A stretch of DNA of 64,000 bases from JALZEG01 sp035942255 (GCA_035942255.1 DASZDG010000138.1:4200-68199), one strand, 5' to 3'; shown: positions 43,306 through 53,372, counted from the stretch's first letter. A program made the numbers and translations. Notes: generated from the sequence alone by a model not told the origin.

Positions 43306-43358
43306 GGTCACAAGAGCGCACACATCTAGACGACAACCTCTCGGGAGGGATTCCAGGC

Positions 43359-45320
43359 GTGAAGCTAGACACCAAGAAGGGGCACGTGATCGTCGAGAAC
43401 GTCCGCCCCCAGGTCGATTGCGGCCTCCACCGAGCGAAGGCCGTCGTCGGCGACTTGGTCGAGGTCACCGCCGACATCTTCCGGGACGGCCCGGCCGTCG
43501 TGAAGGCCGTCGTCCGCTACCGCGGGCCCGCCGACGACAAGTGGCAGGAAGTGGCCATGGAGCATCTCGGCAACGACGAGTGGACCGGGTGCTTCCGGCC
43601 GTCGGAGATCGGTCGCTGGCGCTACGGGATCGAGGCCTGGACCGACCACTTCGCGGCGTGGCGCGCCGGGTTCATGAAGAAGGTGGAGGCGGGCCAGAAC
43701 GTCGACCTCGAGATCGAGGAGGGGGCCCGGCTGCTGGAGGCCCGCTTGAAGAAGGTCCCGGCGAAGGAGCGCGGCCCCCTCAACACCGCGATCACCGTTG
43801 CGCGGGGGGACGCCGGTGACGCAACCGGCTTCGACGACAAGAGGGTCGCGGCCCTGCTCGACGAGGCCGTCGGCGTCCTCATGAGCCGCTACGCCGACCG
43901 CACCGGCTCGACGCAATCGAAGCCAGTCCTCGAGCTGACCGTCGACCGAGAGCGCGCCCGCTTCGGCGCCTGGTACGAGTTCTTCCCGCGCTCCACCGGC
44001 AAGCCCGGGGTGCACGGGACCTTCAAGACCGCGGCGAAGCACCTCGCGACCGTCGCCGACATGGGCTTCGACGTCGTCTACCTCCCGCCGATCCACCCGA
44101 TCGGCACGAAGTTCCGCAAGGGCGTCAACAACGCGCTCGAGGCGCAGCCCGCAGACGTCGGCAGCCCCTGGGCGATCGGCTCGAAGGAGGGCGGCCACTG
44201 CGACGTGCACCCGCAGCTCGGCACCATCGACGACTTCGACGCGTTCATGGCCGCCGCCGAGCGAGCCGGCATCGAGGTCGCGCTCGACTTCGCGATCCAG
44301 TGCTCGCCGGACCACCCGTGGGTCGAGCAGCACCCCGAGTGGTTCACGATCCGCCCCGACGGCTCGATCCAGTACGCGGAGAACCCGCCGAAGAAGTACC
44401 AGGACATCTACCCGATCAACTTCGACACGCCCGACAAAGAAGGGTTGTGGAGGGAGCTGAGGGCCGTCCTCGACTTCTGGATCGGCCACGGCGTGCGGAT
44501 CTTCCGCGTCGACAACCCGCACACGAAGTCGTTCGCGTTCTGGGACTGGGCGATCAACTCGATCCACGAGGAGCACCCGGACGTGATCTTCCTCGCGGAG
44601 GCTTTCACGCGGCCGAAGGTCATGGCGAAGCTCGCGAAGCTCGGCTTCACGCAGTCCTACACGTACTTCACCTGGCGCAACACGAAGTACGAGCTGATGG
44701 AGTACATGACCGAGCTCGCGCATCCCGACACCGCGGCGTACTTCCGGCCCAACTTCTTCGCCAACACGCCCGACATCCTCCACGAGTACCTGCAGCAGGG
44801 GGGGCCGCCGGCGTTCAAGATCCGCCTCGTGCTCGCGTCGATGCTGTCGCCCACGTACGGCATCTACTCCGGCTACGAGCTCTTCGAGAACAAGCCGCTG
44901 AAGCAGGGCAGCGAGGAGTACCTGCACTCCGAGAAGTACGAGCTGCGGCACCGTGACCTGAGCGTCGAAGGCAGCCTCGTCCCGTACGTCAAGCGGATCA
45001 ACGACATCCGGCGCAAGCACAACGCGCTCAGCGAGCTGACGAACCTGCACTTCCACTTCGTCGACAACGACAACGTCCTCGCCTTCAGCAAGACGTCACG
45101 CGAGGGCGACCCGATCCTCGTCGTCGTCAACCTGAACCCGGTTCACTGGGCGGAGGCGACCGTGCACCTCGACCTCGCCGAGCTCGGCATCGACCCGGCC
45201 CACCCGTTCCGCGTCCACGACCTGATCAGCGACCAGACGTACTTGTGGCACGGCTCGCACAACTACGTGCGCCTCGACCCGTTCCAGGAGCCCGCCCACA
45301 TCTTCCGCGTGGAGCGCTAG
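43359..45320 (+). CDS. glgE: Maltose-1-phosphate maltosyltransferase
   Basis: 653 residues from GTG 43359, with GGGAGGG upstream. It moves maltose from maltose 1-phosphate onto alpha-1,4-glucan. An N-terminal beta domain precedes the GH13-3 barrel with SPWAIGSKEGGHCDVHPQLG (the GlgE-specific loop), IRIF-like VRIFRVDNPHTKSF (nucleophile Asp about 384) and VIFLAEAFTRPKVM (acid Glu about 412). Followed by treS (1-base overlap), mak and glgB: the full GlgE pathway from trehalose. Confidence 0.97.
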   Translation: MKLDTKKGHVIVENVRPQVDCGLHRAKAVVGDLVEVTADIFRDGPAVVKAVVRYRGPADDKWQEVAMEHLGNDEWTGCFRPSEIGRWRYGIEAWTDHFAAWRAGFMKKVEAGQNVDLEIEEGARLLEARLKKVPAKERGPLNTAITVARGDAGDATGFDDKRVAALLDEAVGVLMSRYADRTGSTQSKPVLELTVDRERARFGAWYEFFPRSTGKPGVHGTFKTAAKHLATVADMGFDVVYLPPIHPIGTKFRKGVNNALEAQPADVGSPWAIGSKEGGHCDVHPQLGTIDDFDAFMAAAERAGIEVALDFAIQCSPDHPWVEQHPEWFTIRPDGSIQYAENPPKKYQDIYPINFDTPDKEGLWRELRAVLDFWIGHGVRIFRVDNPHTKSFAFWDWAINSIHEEHPDVIFLAEAFTRPKVMAKLAKLGFTQSYTYFTWRNTKYELMEYMTELAHPDTAAYFRPNFFANTPDILHEYLQQGGPPAFKIRLVLASMLSPTYGIYSGYELFENKPLKQGSEEYLHSEKYELRHRDLSVEGSLVPYVKRINDIRRKHNALSELTNLHFHFVDNDNVLAFSKTSREGDPILVVVNLNPVHWAEATVHLDLAELGIDPAHPFRVHDLISDQTYLWHGSHNYVRLDPFQEPAHIFRVER

Positions 45321-47080
45321 TGGTGGAAGGCGCGCCGGCGGGCGCTGCCGGGAAGATCGTCACGCCCGGCCGAGAGATCGCGGCGACCGAGCTCGGCACG
45401 CCGCTTCTCGGCGGCGCGGGCGGGTCGCCCAGCCGCGTGCTGGCGAACCCGCAGTGGTACAAGACGGCGGTCTTCTACGAGCTGTACGTGAGGTCGTTCT
45501 ACGACTCGAACGCCGACGGCTTCGGCGACTTCCGGGGCTTGCTCCAGAAGCTCGACTACCTCGAGTGGCTCGGCGTCGACTGCCTCTGGCTGCTCCCGTT
45601 CTTCCAGTCCCCGCTGCGCGACGGCGGCTACGACATCTCGGACTTCTACGGGATCCTCCCGGAGTACGGGACGCTCAACGACTTCATGGAGTTCCTCGAC
45701 GCCGCGCACAGCAAGGGCATGCGCGTGGTCTCGGACTTCGTCGTCAACCACACGTCGGACCAGCACCCGTGGTTCCAGGAGTCGCGGCAGCCCGGCTCGG
45801 CCAAACGCGACTGGTACGTGTGGTCCGACACCGACAAGAAGTACGAGGACGCGCGGATCATCTTCGTAGACACCGAGAAGTCGAACTGGACGTGGGACGA
45901 GGAGGCCGGCGCGTACTACTGGCACCGGTTCTTCTCGCACCAGCCCGACCTCAACTACGACAACGAGGAGGTCCAGGAGAACGTCCTCGCGGCGCTGCGG
46001 TTCTGGCTCGACCTCGGGCTCGACGGCTTCCGTCTGGACGCGGTCCCCTATCTCATCGAGCGCGAGGGGACGAACTGCGAGAACCTCCCAGAGACGCACG
46101 AGTTCCTGAAGAGGATCAGGGCCGAGGTGGACAAGGGCTACGAGGACATCGTGCTCCTGGCCGAGGCGAACCAGTGGCCCGAGGACGTGGTGCCCTACTT
46201 CGGTGACTCCGACGAGTGCCACATGGCATTCCACTTCCCGCTGATGCCGCGCATGTTCATGGCGGCGCGCCGCCAGGTCCGGTACCCCATGGTCGAGATC
46301 CTCGAGCGGACGCCGGAGATCCCCGAGGGCGCTCAGTGGGGCATCTTCCTGCGCAACCACGACGAGCTCACGCTCGAGATGGTCACGGACGAAGAGCGCG
46401 ACTACATGTACAACGAGTACGCCAAGGACCCGAGGATGAAGCTGAACCTCGGCATCCGGCGCCGGCTCGCGCCGCTGCTCGAGAACTCGCGCGACCAGGG
46501 CGAGCTGTTCCACGCCATGCTGTTCTCGCTGCCCGGCACGCCGATCGTCTACTACGGCGACGAGATCGGGATGGGCGACAACATCTACCTCGGTGACCGC
46601 GACGGCGTGCGGACGCCGATGCAGTGGAACTCCGACCGCAACGCCGGGTTCTCGACCGCCGACTTCGCGCAGCTGTACCTGCCGGTCCTGCTCGATCCCG
46701 TCTACGGATACCAGGCGTTGAACGTCGAGGCGGAGATGCGGGACCAGCACTCGTTCCTGCATTGGTTCCGCCGCCTGCTCGACGTCCGCAAGCACCACCC
46801 CGTGTTCGGCCTCGGGACGTTCGAGGCCCTGCACCCGGAGAACCCGGCGATCTTCGCCTACGTGCGCGCGCACGGCGACGACGTCGTGCTGTGCGTGAAC
46901 AACCTGTCGTCCCGGGCGCAGGCCGCCGAGTTAGACCTCTCGCCCTGGGAGGGTATGTATCCAGTCGAGCTGCTGGGCCGCGAGCGCTTTCCCCGCATCG
47001 GTGAGCTTCCGTACCTGCTCACGTTCGGCGCCCACAGCTTCTATTGGTTCCAGCTGGTGAGGGAGGAGTCGGAGCAATGA
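45320..47080 (+). CDS. treS: Trehalose synthase/maltose isomerase
   Basis: 586 residues from GTG 45320, which shares a base with the glgE stop; GTG at 45323 is an alternative. TreS interconverts maltose and trehalose. Motifs: YDISDFYGILPEYGTLNDF, VVNHTSDQHPWFQESR, GLDGFRLDAVPYLIEREG, LLAEANQWPEDVVPYFG and IFLRNHDELTLEMVTDEE. A conserved calcium and catalytic site are intact. ATGA overlap with mak suggests tight co-expression, which fits the known TreS-Pep2 complex. Confidence 0.97.
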   Translation: MVEGAPAGAAGKIVTPGREIAATELGTPLLGGAGGSPSRVLANPQWYKTAVFYELYVRSFYDSNADGFGDFRGLLQKLDYLEWLGVDCLWLLPFFQSPLRDGGYDISDFYGILPEYGTLNDFMEFLDAAHSKGMRVVSDFVVNHTSDQHPWFQESRQPGSAKRDWYVWSDTDKKYEDARIIFVDTEKSNWTWDEEAGAYYWHRFFSHQPDLNYDNEEVQENVLAALRFWLDLGLDGFRLDAVPYLIEREGTNCENLPETHEFLKRIRAEVDKGYEDIVLLAEANQWPEDVVPYFGDSDECHMAFHFPLMPRMFMAARRQVRYPMVEILERTPEIPEGAQWGIFLRNHDELTLEMVTDEERDYMYNEYAKDPRMKLNLGIRRRLAPLLENSRDQGELFHAMLFSLPGTPIVYYGDEIGMGDNIYLGDRDGVRTPMQWNSDRNAGFSTADFAQLYLPVLLDPVYGYQALNVEAEMRDQHSFLHWFRRLLDVRKHHPVFGLGTFEALHPENPAIFAYVRAHGDDVVLCVNNLSSRAQAAELDLSPWEGMYPVELLGRERFPRIGELPYLLTFGAHSFYWFQLVREESEQ

Positions 47081-48495
47081 CCATGTCCACCCAGGGTCTC
47101 CTCGAGTGGATGCCGCGCCAGCGTTGGTTCGGTAACAAGGCCCAGCAACCCCAGGCCCTCGAGGTGATCGACACCGTGCTGCTCGAAGACGGGCCGCCGG
47201 CGCTCGCGCTCGCGCTCGTCCGGATGACGTTCGCCGAGGGGAACGACGCCTTCTACCACCTGCCCCTGCTGATCGACGAGGACGGCACGCCGCGCGACGC
47301 GCTCGAAGAGGCGCCGCGGCTCGGCATCCTCGGAGAGCTGATGGCGTACGGCCACACCCTGAAGGGTGACCACGGCGTGATCGAGTTCGGGGGCCCCGGG
47401 CTCGACCCGATGGCGCCCCCGGGCCCCGGCGACGTCGAGCTCATCGGCGCGGAGCAGTCGAACACCTCGCTCGTCCTCGGCGACACGATCGTCAAGCTGT
47501 TCCGGCGCGTCGAGCCGGGGCCGAACCCCGACCTCGAGCTCTCCCGCCTGCTCACGAACGAGGGCTTCGAGAACGTGCCCCCGCAGGTCGGCGAGCTCAC
47601 GTACCGGGGCGAGCTCGACGGCGAGGAGATCTCGATCGACCTCGGCATCGCGCAGCGCTTCGTGCGCGATGCCACCGACGGTTGGGATTACACGCTGCAG
47701 CGCCTCAGCGCGCTCTTCGACGAGATCGACGAGGCCGACGTCGCGGAGGACCACCGGTTCCTCATCGAGCAGCGCGCTCCCGCGTTCCTCGAGGCGATCG
47801 ACGAGCTCGGCGAGGCCACGGGCGCGCTCCACGTCGCGCTGTCGCGCGAGGAATCGGACCCGGCCCTCGCGCCCGAGCCGGTGGACCAGCTCGACCTGCG
47901 GGCCTGGGCGGACGGGGCGAGCGCGTACCTCGGACGCCTCACCTCGAGCGGCTTCGGCGAGCTCGAGGTGATGGCCCCCGCGATCACGCGCCAGATCGAC
48001 AAGATCAGGACGCTGGCCGCGGCGGGGTGCAAGACGCGCATCCACGGCGATTACCACCTCGGGCAGGTGATCCGGGGGCTGAAGTGGATGATCCTCGACT
48101 TCGAGGGCGAGCCCGTGCGGTCGCTCGAGGAGCGGCGCGCGAAGCAGTCCCCGCTGAAGGACGTCGCGGGCATGCTGCGGTCGTTCAGCTACGCCGCCAC
48201 GTCCGCGCTGTTCGCACGCGGCGAGCCCGACTCCGAGGAGTGGAAGCGCCTGCAGCCGTGGGCCGACTCGTGGGAGGCGATCGCGCGGGAACGGTTCCTC
48301 GCCAGCTACCTGAGGAAGTCGCACGAGGGCAAGTTCCTCGCGCCGGAGCGGGAGACGCTCGGCGTCCTGCTCGACTTCTTCGAGATCGACAAGGCGCTCT
48401 ACGAGCTCGAATACGAGCTCGGACACCGGCCCGAGTGGGTGCGGATCCCGACGACCGGGATCGCCCGCGTGATCGAACGAGGAGAGAGACGATGA
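47077..48495 (+). CDS. mak: Maltokinase (Pep2)
   Basis: 472 residues from ATG 47077 overlapping the treS stop. It uses ATP to phosphorylate maltose to maltose 1-phosphate for GlgE. The fold is that of aminoglycoside phosphotransferases: VELIGAEQSNTSLVLGDTIV in the N-lobe, catalytic motif TRIHGDYHLGQVI, and WMILDFEGEPVRSLEERRAK with SPLKDVAGMLRS. The stop overlaps the glgB start as ATGA. Confidence 0.95.
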   Translation: MTMSTQGLLEWMPRQRWFGNKAQQPQALEVIDTVLLEDGPPALALALVRMTFAEGNDAFYHLPLLIDEDGTPRDALEEAPRLGILGELMAYGHTLKGDHGVIEFGGPGLDPMAPPGPGDVELIGAEQSNTSLVLGDTIVKLFRRVEPGPNPDLELSRLLTNEGFENVPPQVGELTYRGELDGEEISIDLGIAQRFVRDATDGWDYTLQRLSALFDEIDEADVAEDHRFLIEQRAPAFLEAIDELGEATGALHVALSREESDPALAPEPVDQLDLRAWADGASAYLGRLTSSGFGELEVMAPAITRQIDKIRTLAAAGCKTRIHGDYHLGQVIRGLKWMILDFEGEPVRSLEERRAKQSPLKDVAGMLRSFSYAATSALFARGEPDSEEWKRLQPWADSWEAIARERFLASYLRKSHEGKFLAPERETLGVLLDFFEIDKALYELEYELGHRPEWVRIPTTGIARVIERGERR

Positions 48496-50657
48496 CTACG
48501 CTCGATCGCGCCGCGGTGCAGGAGCTGATCCGCGGCGAGCTACGGGACCCGCACTACATCCTGGGCGCGCACCCGGCGCCGGGCGGGACGACGGTCGTGC
48601 GCGCGTGGCGCCCCGAGGCCCAGACGGTCCAGTGCGTCGTCGACGGCGAAACCGTCGCGAAGCTCGAGATGGCCGACCCCGCCGGGCTCTTCGAGGGGAC
48701 GGTGGACACCCCGCTGGCCGACTACCACCTCGATGTCGGGTACGCCGACGGGACGTTCACGCTGCGCGACCCCTACGCGTTCGAGCCGACCCTGGGCGAG
48801 CTGGACCTCCACCTCCTCGGCGAAGGCAGCCACCGCAGGCTGCACGAGGTCCTCGGCGCGCACGTGCGCGAGATGCGCGGCGTGACGGGCGTCAGCTTCG
48901 CCGTCTGGGCGCCGAACGCCCGTAGCGTGAGGATCGTCGGCGACTTCAACAGCTGGGACGGGCGCCTGCACCCGATGCGCGCGCTCGGGGGGTCCGGCAT
49001 CTGGGAGCTGTTCGTGCCCGACATCGGCCCCGGCTCCTTCTACAAGTTCGAGATCCTCACGGCCGACGGGAACCTAGTCCTGAAGACCGACCCGTTCGCG
49101 TTCGCGACCGAGGCCCCCCCGGCTACCGCATGCCTAGTGCACGAGTCCGCCTACGACTTCGGCGACATCGAGTGGATGCGACGCCGCGGCGAGGAGGACG
49201 CCCACTCGCAGCCGATGTCGATCTACGAGGTCCACCCGGGCTCGTGGAGGCGCGACGCCGACGGGCAGCCGCTGTCGTACCGCGACCTGGCGCCTCAGCT
49301 CGCCGACTACTGCCGCGAGCTCGGCTTCACCCACGTCGAGTTCCTCCCGGTCGCAGAGCACCCGTTCGGCGGCTCGTGGGGCTACCAGGTCAGCAACTAC
49401 TTCGCCCCCACCGCGCGGTTCGGCTCGCCCGACGACTTCAAGTACCTCGTCGACACCCTGCACCAGGCCGGCGTCGGCGTGATCGTCGACTGGGTCCCCG
49501 CCCACTTCCCTAAGGACGAGTGGGCGCTCGCGCGCTTCGACGGGACCGCCCTCTACGAGCACCTCGACCCGCGCAAGGGCGAGCACCCGGACTGGGGCAC
49601 GCTCGTCTTCAACTTCGGGCGCAACGAGGTCCGCAACTTCCTCATCAGCAACGCGCTGTACTGGATCGAGAACTTCCACATAGACGGCCTGCGCGTGGAC
49701 GCGGTCGCGTCGATGCTCTACCTCGACTACAGCCGCGAGGAGGGACAGTGGATCCCGAACTCGTTCGGGGGCCGCGAGAACCTCGAGGCGATCGAGTTCC
49801 TGAAGCAGCTCAACGAGGTCGTCCACGGCGAGCACCCCGGCGTCCTGATGCTGGCCGAGGAGTCGACGGCGTGGCCGGGCGTCAGCCGGCCCGTGTACCT
49901 CGGGGGCCTCGGCTTCGGCTTCAAGTGGAACATGGGCTGGATGCACGACACGCTCTCGTACTTCTCGAAGGACCCCATCCACCGCCGGTACCACCACAAC
50001 AACCTCACGTTCAGCCTGATGTACGCGTGGAGCGAGAACTTCGTCCTCCCGCTGAGCCACGACGAGGTCGTGCACGGCAAGGGCTCACTGATCGGGAAGA
50101 TGCCCGGCGACAAGTGGCAGCGGCTGGCGAACCTGCGCTCTCTGTTCGCGTACATGTGGGCCCACCCCGGCAAGCAGCTCTTGTTCATGGGCGGCGAGAT
50201 CGCGCAGGAGCGCGAGTGGAACCACGACTGGGCGCTGGACTGGCACGTGCTGGACGACCCGGCGCATCGCGGGGTCCAGGCGATGGTGGCCGACCTCAAC
50301 AAGGTCTACCGGTCGCTGCCCGCGCTGTGGGAGCTCGACTTCTCGCCCGAGGGCTTCCGGTGGATCGACGCCAACGACGCGGACAACAACGTGATCTCGT
50401 TCTACCGGACCGCGACCGACGGGTCGGTGCTCGTGTGCGTGTGCAACCTCTCGCCGATCCCGCGGACGGAGTTCAGGGTCGGGCTGCCGAAGGCGGGCGA
50501 GTACGCGGAGGTCCTCAACACCGACGCGGCCCCCTACGGCGGGACGAACACGGGGAACATGGGTGCGGTCACCGCGCTCGAGCGGCCGTGGCACGGCCTC
50601 GACTACTCCGCGGACCTCACGCTGCCGCCGCTCGGAGTGGTGTGGCTGCACGCATAA
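48492..50657 (+). CDS. glgB: 1,4-alpha-glucan branching enzyme
   Basis: 721 residues, typical length. Two N-terminal CBM48-type domains (for example SFAVWAPNARSVRIVGDFNS), then the GH13 barrel with YQVSNYFAPTARFGSPDDFK, HIDGLRVDAVASMLYLDYSR (nucleophile Asp), LMLAEESTAWPGVSRPVY (acid Glu) and LPLSHDEVVHGKGSLIGKMP. It makes alpha-1,6 branches in the glucan made by GlgE. A C-terminal beta domain ends at 50657; it overlaps the GH57 start by 16 bases. Confidence 0.97.
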   Translation: MTTLDRAAVQELIRGELRDPHYILGAHPAPGGTTVVRAWRPEAQTVQCVVDGETVAKLEMADPAGLFEGTVDTPLADYHLDVGYADGTFTLRDPYAFEPTLGELDLHLLGEGSHRRLHEVLGAHVREMRGVTGVSFAVWAPNARSVRIVGDFNSWDGRLHPMRALGGSGIWELFVPDIGPGSFYKFEILTADGNLVLKTDPFAFATEAPPATACLVHESAYDFGDIEWMRRRGEEDAHSQPMSIYEVHPGSWRRDADGQPLSYRDLAPQLADYCRELGFTHVEFLPVAEHPFGGSWGYQVSNYFAPTARFGSPDDFKYLVDTLHQAGVGVIVDWVPAHFPKDEWALARFDGTALYEHLDPRKGEHPDWGTLVFNFGRNEVRNFLISNALYWIENFHIDGLRVDAVASMLYLDYSREEGQWIPNSFGGRENLEAIEFLKQLNEVVHGEHPGVLMLAEESTAWPGVSRPVYLGGLGFGFKWNMGWMHDTLSYFSKDPIHRRYHHNNLTFSLMYAWSENFVLPLSHDEVVHGKGSLIGKMPGDKWQRLANLRSLFAYMWAHPGKQLLFMGGEIAQEREWNHDWALDWHVLDDPAHRGVQAMVADLNKVYRSLPALWELDFSPEGFRWIDANDADNNVISFYRTATDGSVLVCVCNLSPIPRTEFRVGLPKAGEYAEVLNTDAAPYGGTNTGNMGAVTALERPWHGLDYSADLTLPPLGVVWLHA

Positions 50658-52084
50658 CCGTCCACGGCCACTTCTACCAGCCCCCGCGGGAGAACCCCTG
50701 GACGGGTGTCATCGACGTCCAGCCGGGGGCCGCGCCGTTCCGCGACTGGAACGAGCGCGTGAACGCCGAGGCGTACCGGCCCAACACGAAGGTCGCCCTC
50801 GCGGACGACACGGTCGTCAACAACTTCGAGAAGCTCTCGTTCAACGTCGGGCCCACGCTGCTGGAGTGGATGGAAGAAGCCGATCGTGAGACGTACGACG
50901 CGATCATCGGAGCCGACCACGGGAACGCGCTCGCCCAGGCGTACCACCACACGATCCTTCCGCTGTCGCCGGTGCGCGACATCCGGACGCAAGTGCGCTG
51001 GGGGCTGCGCGACTTCACCCACCGCTTCGGCAGGCGCTCGGAAGGGATCTGGCTCCCCGAGACCGCCGCCGACGAACGGACGATCGACGTCCTCATCGAG
51101 GAGGGCGTCGGGTTCACGATCCTCGCGCCCGGGCAGGCGCGTTCGTGGCGCTTGCCGGACGGGGAGTGGGTCGACGTCGGCGACGAGCCGCTCGACACGA
51201 CGCTCCCCCATCGCGTGGCGCACTCGGACGGCTCCGGCAGGTACCTGACGGTGTTCTTCTACGACGGCGCGATCAGCCACGCGATCGCGTTCGACGGAGC
51301 GGCCGCGTCGGCCGAGGGGCTTATGGACCTGTTCGAGGAGCGGGGCGGTTCGGGCTGTCACCTGGTCCACGCGGCCACCGACGGCGAGACGTACGGGCAC
51401 CACCACAAGTTCGGCGACATCGGCCTCGCGTACGCGCTCTTCGTCGAAGCTCCGCGGCGCGGCATCGACGTCGTGTCGTACTCCGAGTTCCTCGAGGAGT
51501 GCCCGGCGGAGCGCTGGGCCCGCCTCCCCGCGGCCGGGACCTCCTGGTCCTGCGTTCACGGGGTCGGGCGTTGGCGGGAGGACTGCGGCTGCTTCACCGG
51601 AGGCGAGGCCGGTTGGAACCAGAAGTGGCGCGGCCCCCTGCGCCGCGCGCTCGACGTGGTCCGCCAGGCGACCGACGAAGCGTACGAGCGCCTGGGCCGG
51701 GAGGTCTTCGAGCACCCGTGGAGGACGCGGCACCGCTACGTCGACGTCGTCTGCGGAGCGCGGTCGCTCGAGGAGTTCGTCGCGGCAGAGGCCGCGTCGC
51801 CTGGTGTCCCGGTGCGGCGGGCCGAGGCCCTCCTGGAGCTGCAGCGCAGCGCGCTCTCGATGTTCACGAGCTGCGGGTGGTTCTTCAACGACCTCGCCGG
51901 CATCGAGACGATCCAGGTGCTGCTCTACGCGGGCCGGACGCTGGACCTGCTGGAGCAGGTGGGAGAGGGCATAGGCGTCGAGGAGCGGTTCCTCTCGATC
52001 CTGGCGGAGGCGCAGAGCAACGACCCGGACGCGGGCTCGGGGGTCGAGATCTACAAGAAGGCGGTCGCGGAGGCGAGGCCGTAG
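50642..52084 (+). CDS. GH57 family glucan enzyme, DUF3536 type
   Basis: 480 residues from GTG 50642 (GGAG 4 bases upstream) that overlaps the glgB end. The start is ITVHGHFYQPPRENPW, the family's N-terminal motif. The likely nucleophile is in GIWLPETAADERT and the acid in HAATDGETYGHHH, as in GH57. DUF3536 members are annotated as glycoside hydrolases but few are tested; a glucanotransferase, amylase or branching role in the cluster is inferred from position. A hairpin lies 30 bases after its stop. Confidence 0.9.
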   Translation: MAARITVHGHFYQPPRENPWTGVIDVQPGAAPFRDWNERVNAEAYRPNTKVALADDTVVNNFEKLSFNVGPTLLEWMEEADRETYDAIIGADHGNALAQAYHHTILPLSPVRDIRTQVRWGLRDFTHRFGRRSEGIWLPETAADERTIDVLIEEGVGFTILAPGQARSWRLPDGEWVDVGDEPLDTTLPHRVAHSDGSGRYLTVFFYDGAISHAIAFDGAAASAEGLMDLFEERGGSGCHLVHAATDGETYGHHHKFGDIGLAYALFVEAPRRGIDVVSYSEFLEECPAERWARLPAAGTSWSCVHGVGRWREDCGCFTGGEAGWNQKWRGPLRRALDVVRQATDEAYERLGREVFEHPWRTRHRYVDVVCGARSLEEFVAAEAASPGVPVRRAEALLELQRSALSMFTSCGWFFNDLAGIETIQVLLYAGRTLDLLEQVGEGIGVEERFLSILAEAQSNDPDAGSGVEIYKKAVAEARP

Positions 52085-52116
52085 TCGCGACGCTTTGTGC
52101 GGGGCTCCCCACGGGT

Positions 52117-52154
52117 CCGGTACATCCGGTACATACGTGTACCGCGTGTACCGG
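52117..52154. repeat. 38-base inverted repeat with four GGTACA half-sites
   Basis: Two copies of CCGGTACA on the left and two of TGTACCG(G) on the right; the whole folds as an 8-base-pair stem, 2x2 internal loop, 7-base-pair stem and 4-base loop. It lies between the convergent GH57 gene (stop 52084) and the LVIVD-type gene (stop 52213). It could be a bidirectional terminator without T-run or a double operator. No regulator is known. Confidence 0.6.
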
Positions 52155-52212
52155 TCGCTACGAGAGGCTGACGATGACGGGCAGGCGGCCCTGAAGCGGG
52201 ATGCCCGGCGTG

Positions 52213-53337
52213 CTAAGCCTTGCCCGTGTACCTCAGGATGTCGATGCCCCGGTTGTAGTCGACCGAGTAGAGGATCTCGTCGTTGATCCAGTAGGTCGCC
52301 GAGGTCGAGCCGGCGATCGGCAGGAACCAGCCGACCTCCTTGATCTGGCCCTTCTTGTCGACCTGGAGGAAACGGGTCCCGTGCTCGTACCACGCCATGG
52401 CGACGAGGCCCCCGTTGCGGTACGTCGGGTGCGTGTCGAACCAGTGGGCGCAGTAGAGGTCGGCCGCCGCGTCGCCCTCGGTCGGGTTCCCGTTCTTGAC
52501 CGTGAACGTGTCGATCAGCGAGAACTGGCCGGACTTCTTCGCCTTGGAGGCGTCGTAGGTCATGAATTGGGCGCTGCCCCCGGACTCGTCACACGAGGGG
52601 CCGCTGCTCTCGCCACCGACGAGCAGGAACTTGTCCTTGCCGGCGTGCGGCCACAGGTTGCCGTGGACGTACTGGTCGCCGGCGTCACCGACGGCGACGA
52701 GCTTCGGCTTCGTCGGATCCTTGCGGGCGTCGAGGTACATGATCGGAGAGGTCGAGGTGACGATCAGGCCGGGGGCGATCTCGGTCACGTCGTGGCCGCT
52801 CTGCGCGGGCATCCCCTCGCCCCAGCTTCCCACGATCTTCGGGGTCTCGGGCTTGCGGAGGTCGGCGATCAGGCCCTCGGAGCCGTACGCCCACTTGCAG
52901 TCGAGCACGCACGTCCAGGTGTGCTGGTCGGCGCCGTCGACCTGGCCGAGGACGACCGGGTTCGACTTGTCCTCGACGTCGATGACGTAGAGCGTGTCGG
53001 GGTACGTCCCGACGAGCAGGATCTTGCCGTTGGTGTCGACGTCCTCCTCGGCGAAGTACGGCTGCTGCGGCAGCGGCAGGAAGCCGAGGCGCTGCGGGGA
53101 CTCCGGCTGGGAGATGTCGTAGATCGTGAGGTCGCGCGACGTCGTGATGTACATGTAGTCCCCGACGAAGTTCGCGCCGGAACTGTCGATCGCCAGCGGC
53201 ATGTTCGTCACCCACTCGACGTTCTCGGATGCGAAGTGGGGGCCGGGCCCGGCCGAGCCGGTCTCGATGCCCGCCTGGGCGGCGGGACCCGCCACGAGGG
53301 CGAGGGCGGCGGCGATGGAAACGAGTGTCTTCTTCAT
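52213..53337 (-). CDS. Secreted LVIVD-type beta-propeller protein, copy 1
   Basis: 374 residues from ATG 53337; the open frame further upstream is not used. A signal peptide (MKKTLVSIAAALALVAGPAA) precedes repeated beta words with the LVIVD-like pattern: LYVIDVEDKSNPVVLGQVDG, YDISQPESPQRLGFLPL and PETPKIVGSWGEGMP. About five such units suggest a propeller. The cysteines (for example CVLDCKWA, SCDESGG and YCAHWF) are conserved in the tandem copy beside it. The family is found on bacterial surfaces; binding role unknown. Confidence 0.88.
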   Translation of the reverse strand: MKKTLVSIAAALALVAGPAAQAGIETGSAGPGPHFASENVEWVTNMPLAIDSSGANFVGDYMYITTSRDLTIYDISQPESPQRLGFLPLPQQPYFAEEDVDTNGKILLVGTYPDTLYVIDVEDKSNPVVLGQVDGADQHTWTCVLDCKWAYGSEGLIADLRKPETPKIVGSWGEGMPAQSGHDVTEIAPGLIVTSTSPIMYLDARKDPTKPKLVAVGDAGDQYVHGNLWPHAGKDKFLLVGGESSGPSCDESGGSAQFMTYDASKAKKSGQFSLIDTFTVKNGNPTEGDAAADLYCAHWFDTHPTYRNGGLVAMAWYEHGTRFLQVDKKGQIKEVGWFLPIAGSTSATYWINDEILYSVDYNRGIDILRYTGKA

Positions 53338-53372
53338 GGAAGTGGGGTTCGCCGGGGGCCGCGGCGCTCCTG

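Noticed and set aside
41060..43477. Second long frame on the minus strand within glgP
   Set aside because: Out of frame with the phosphorylase motifs and rich in Arg/Ala; shadow.
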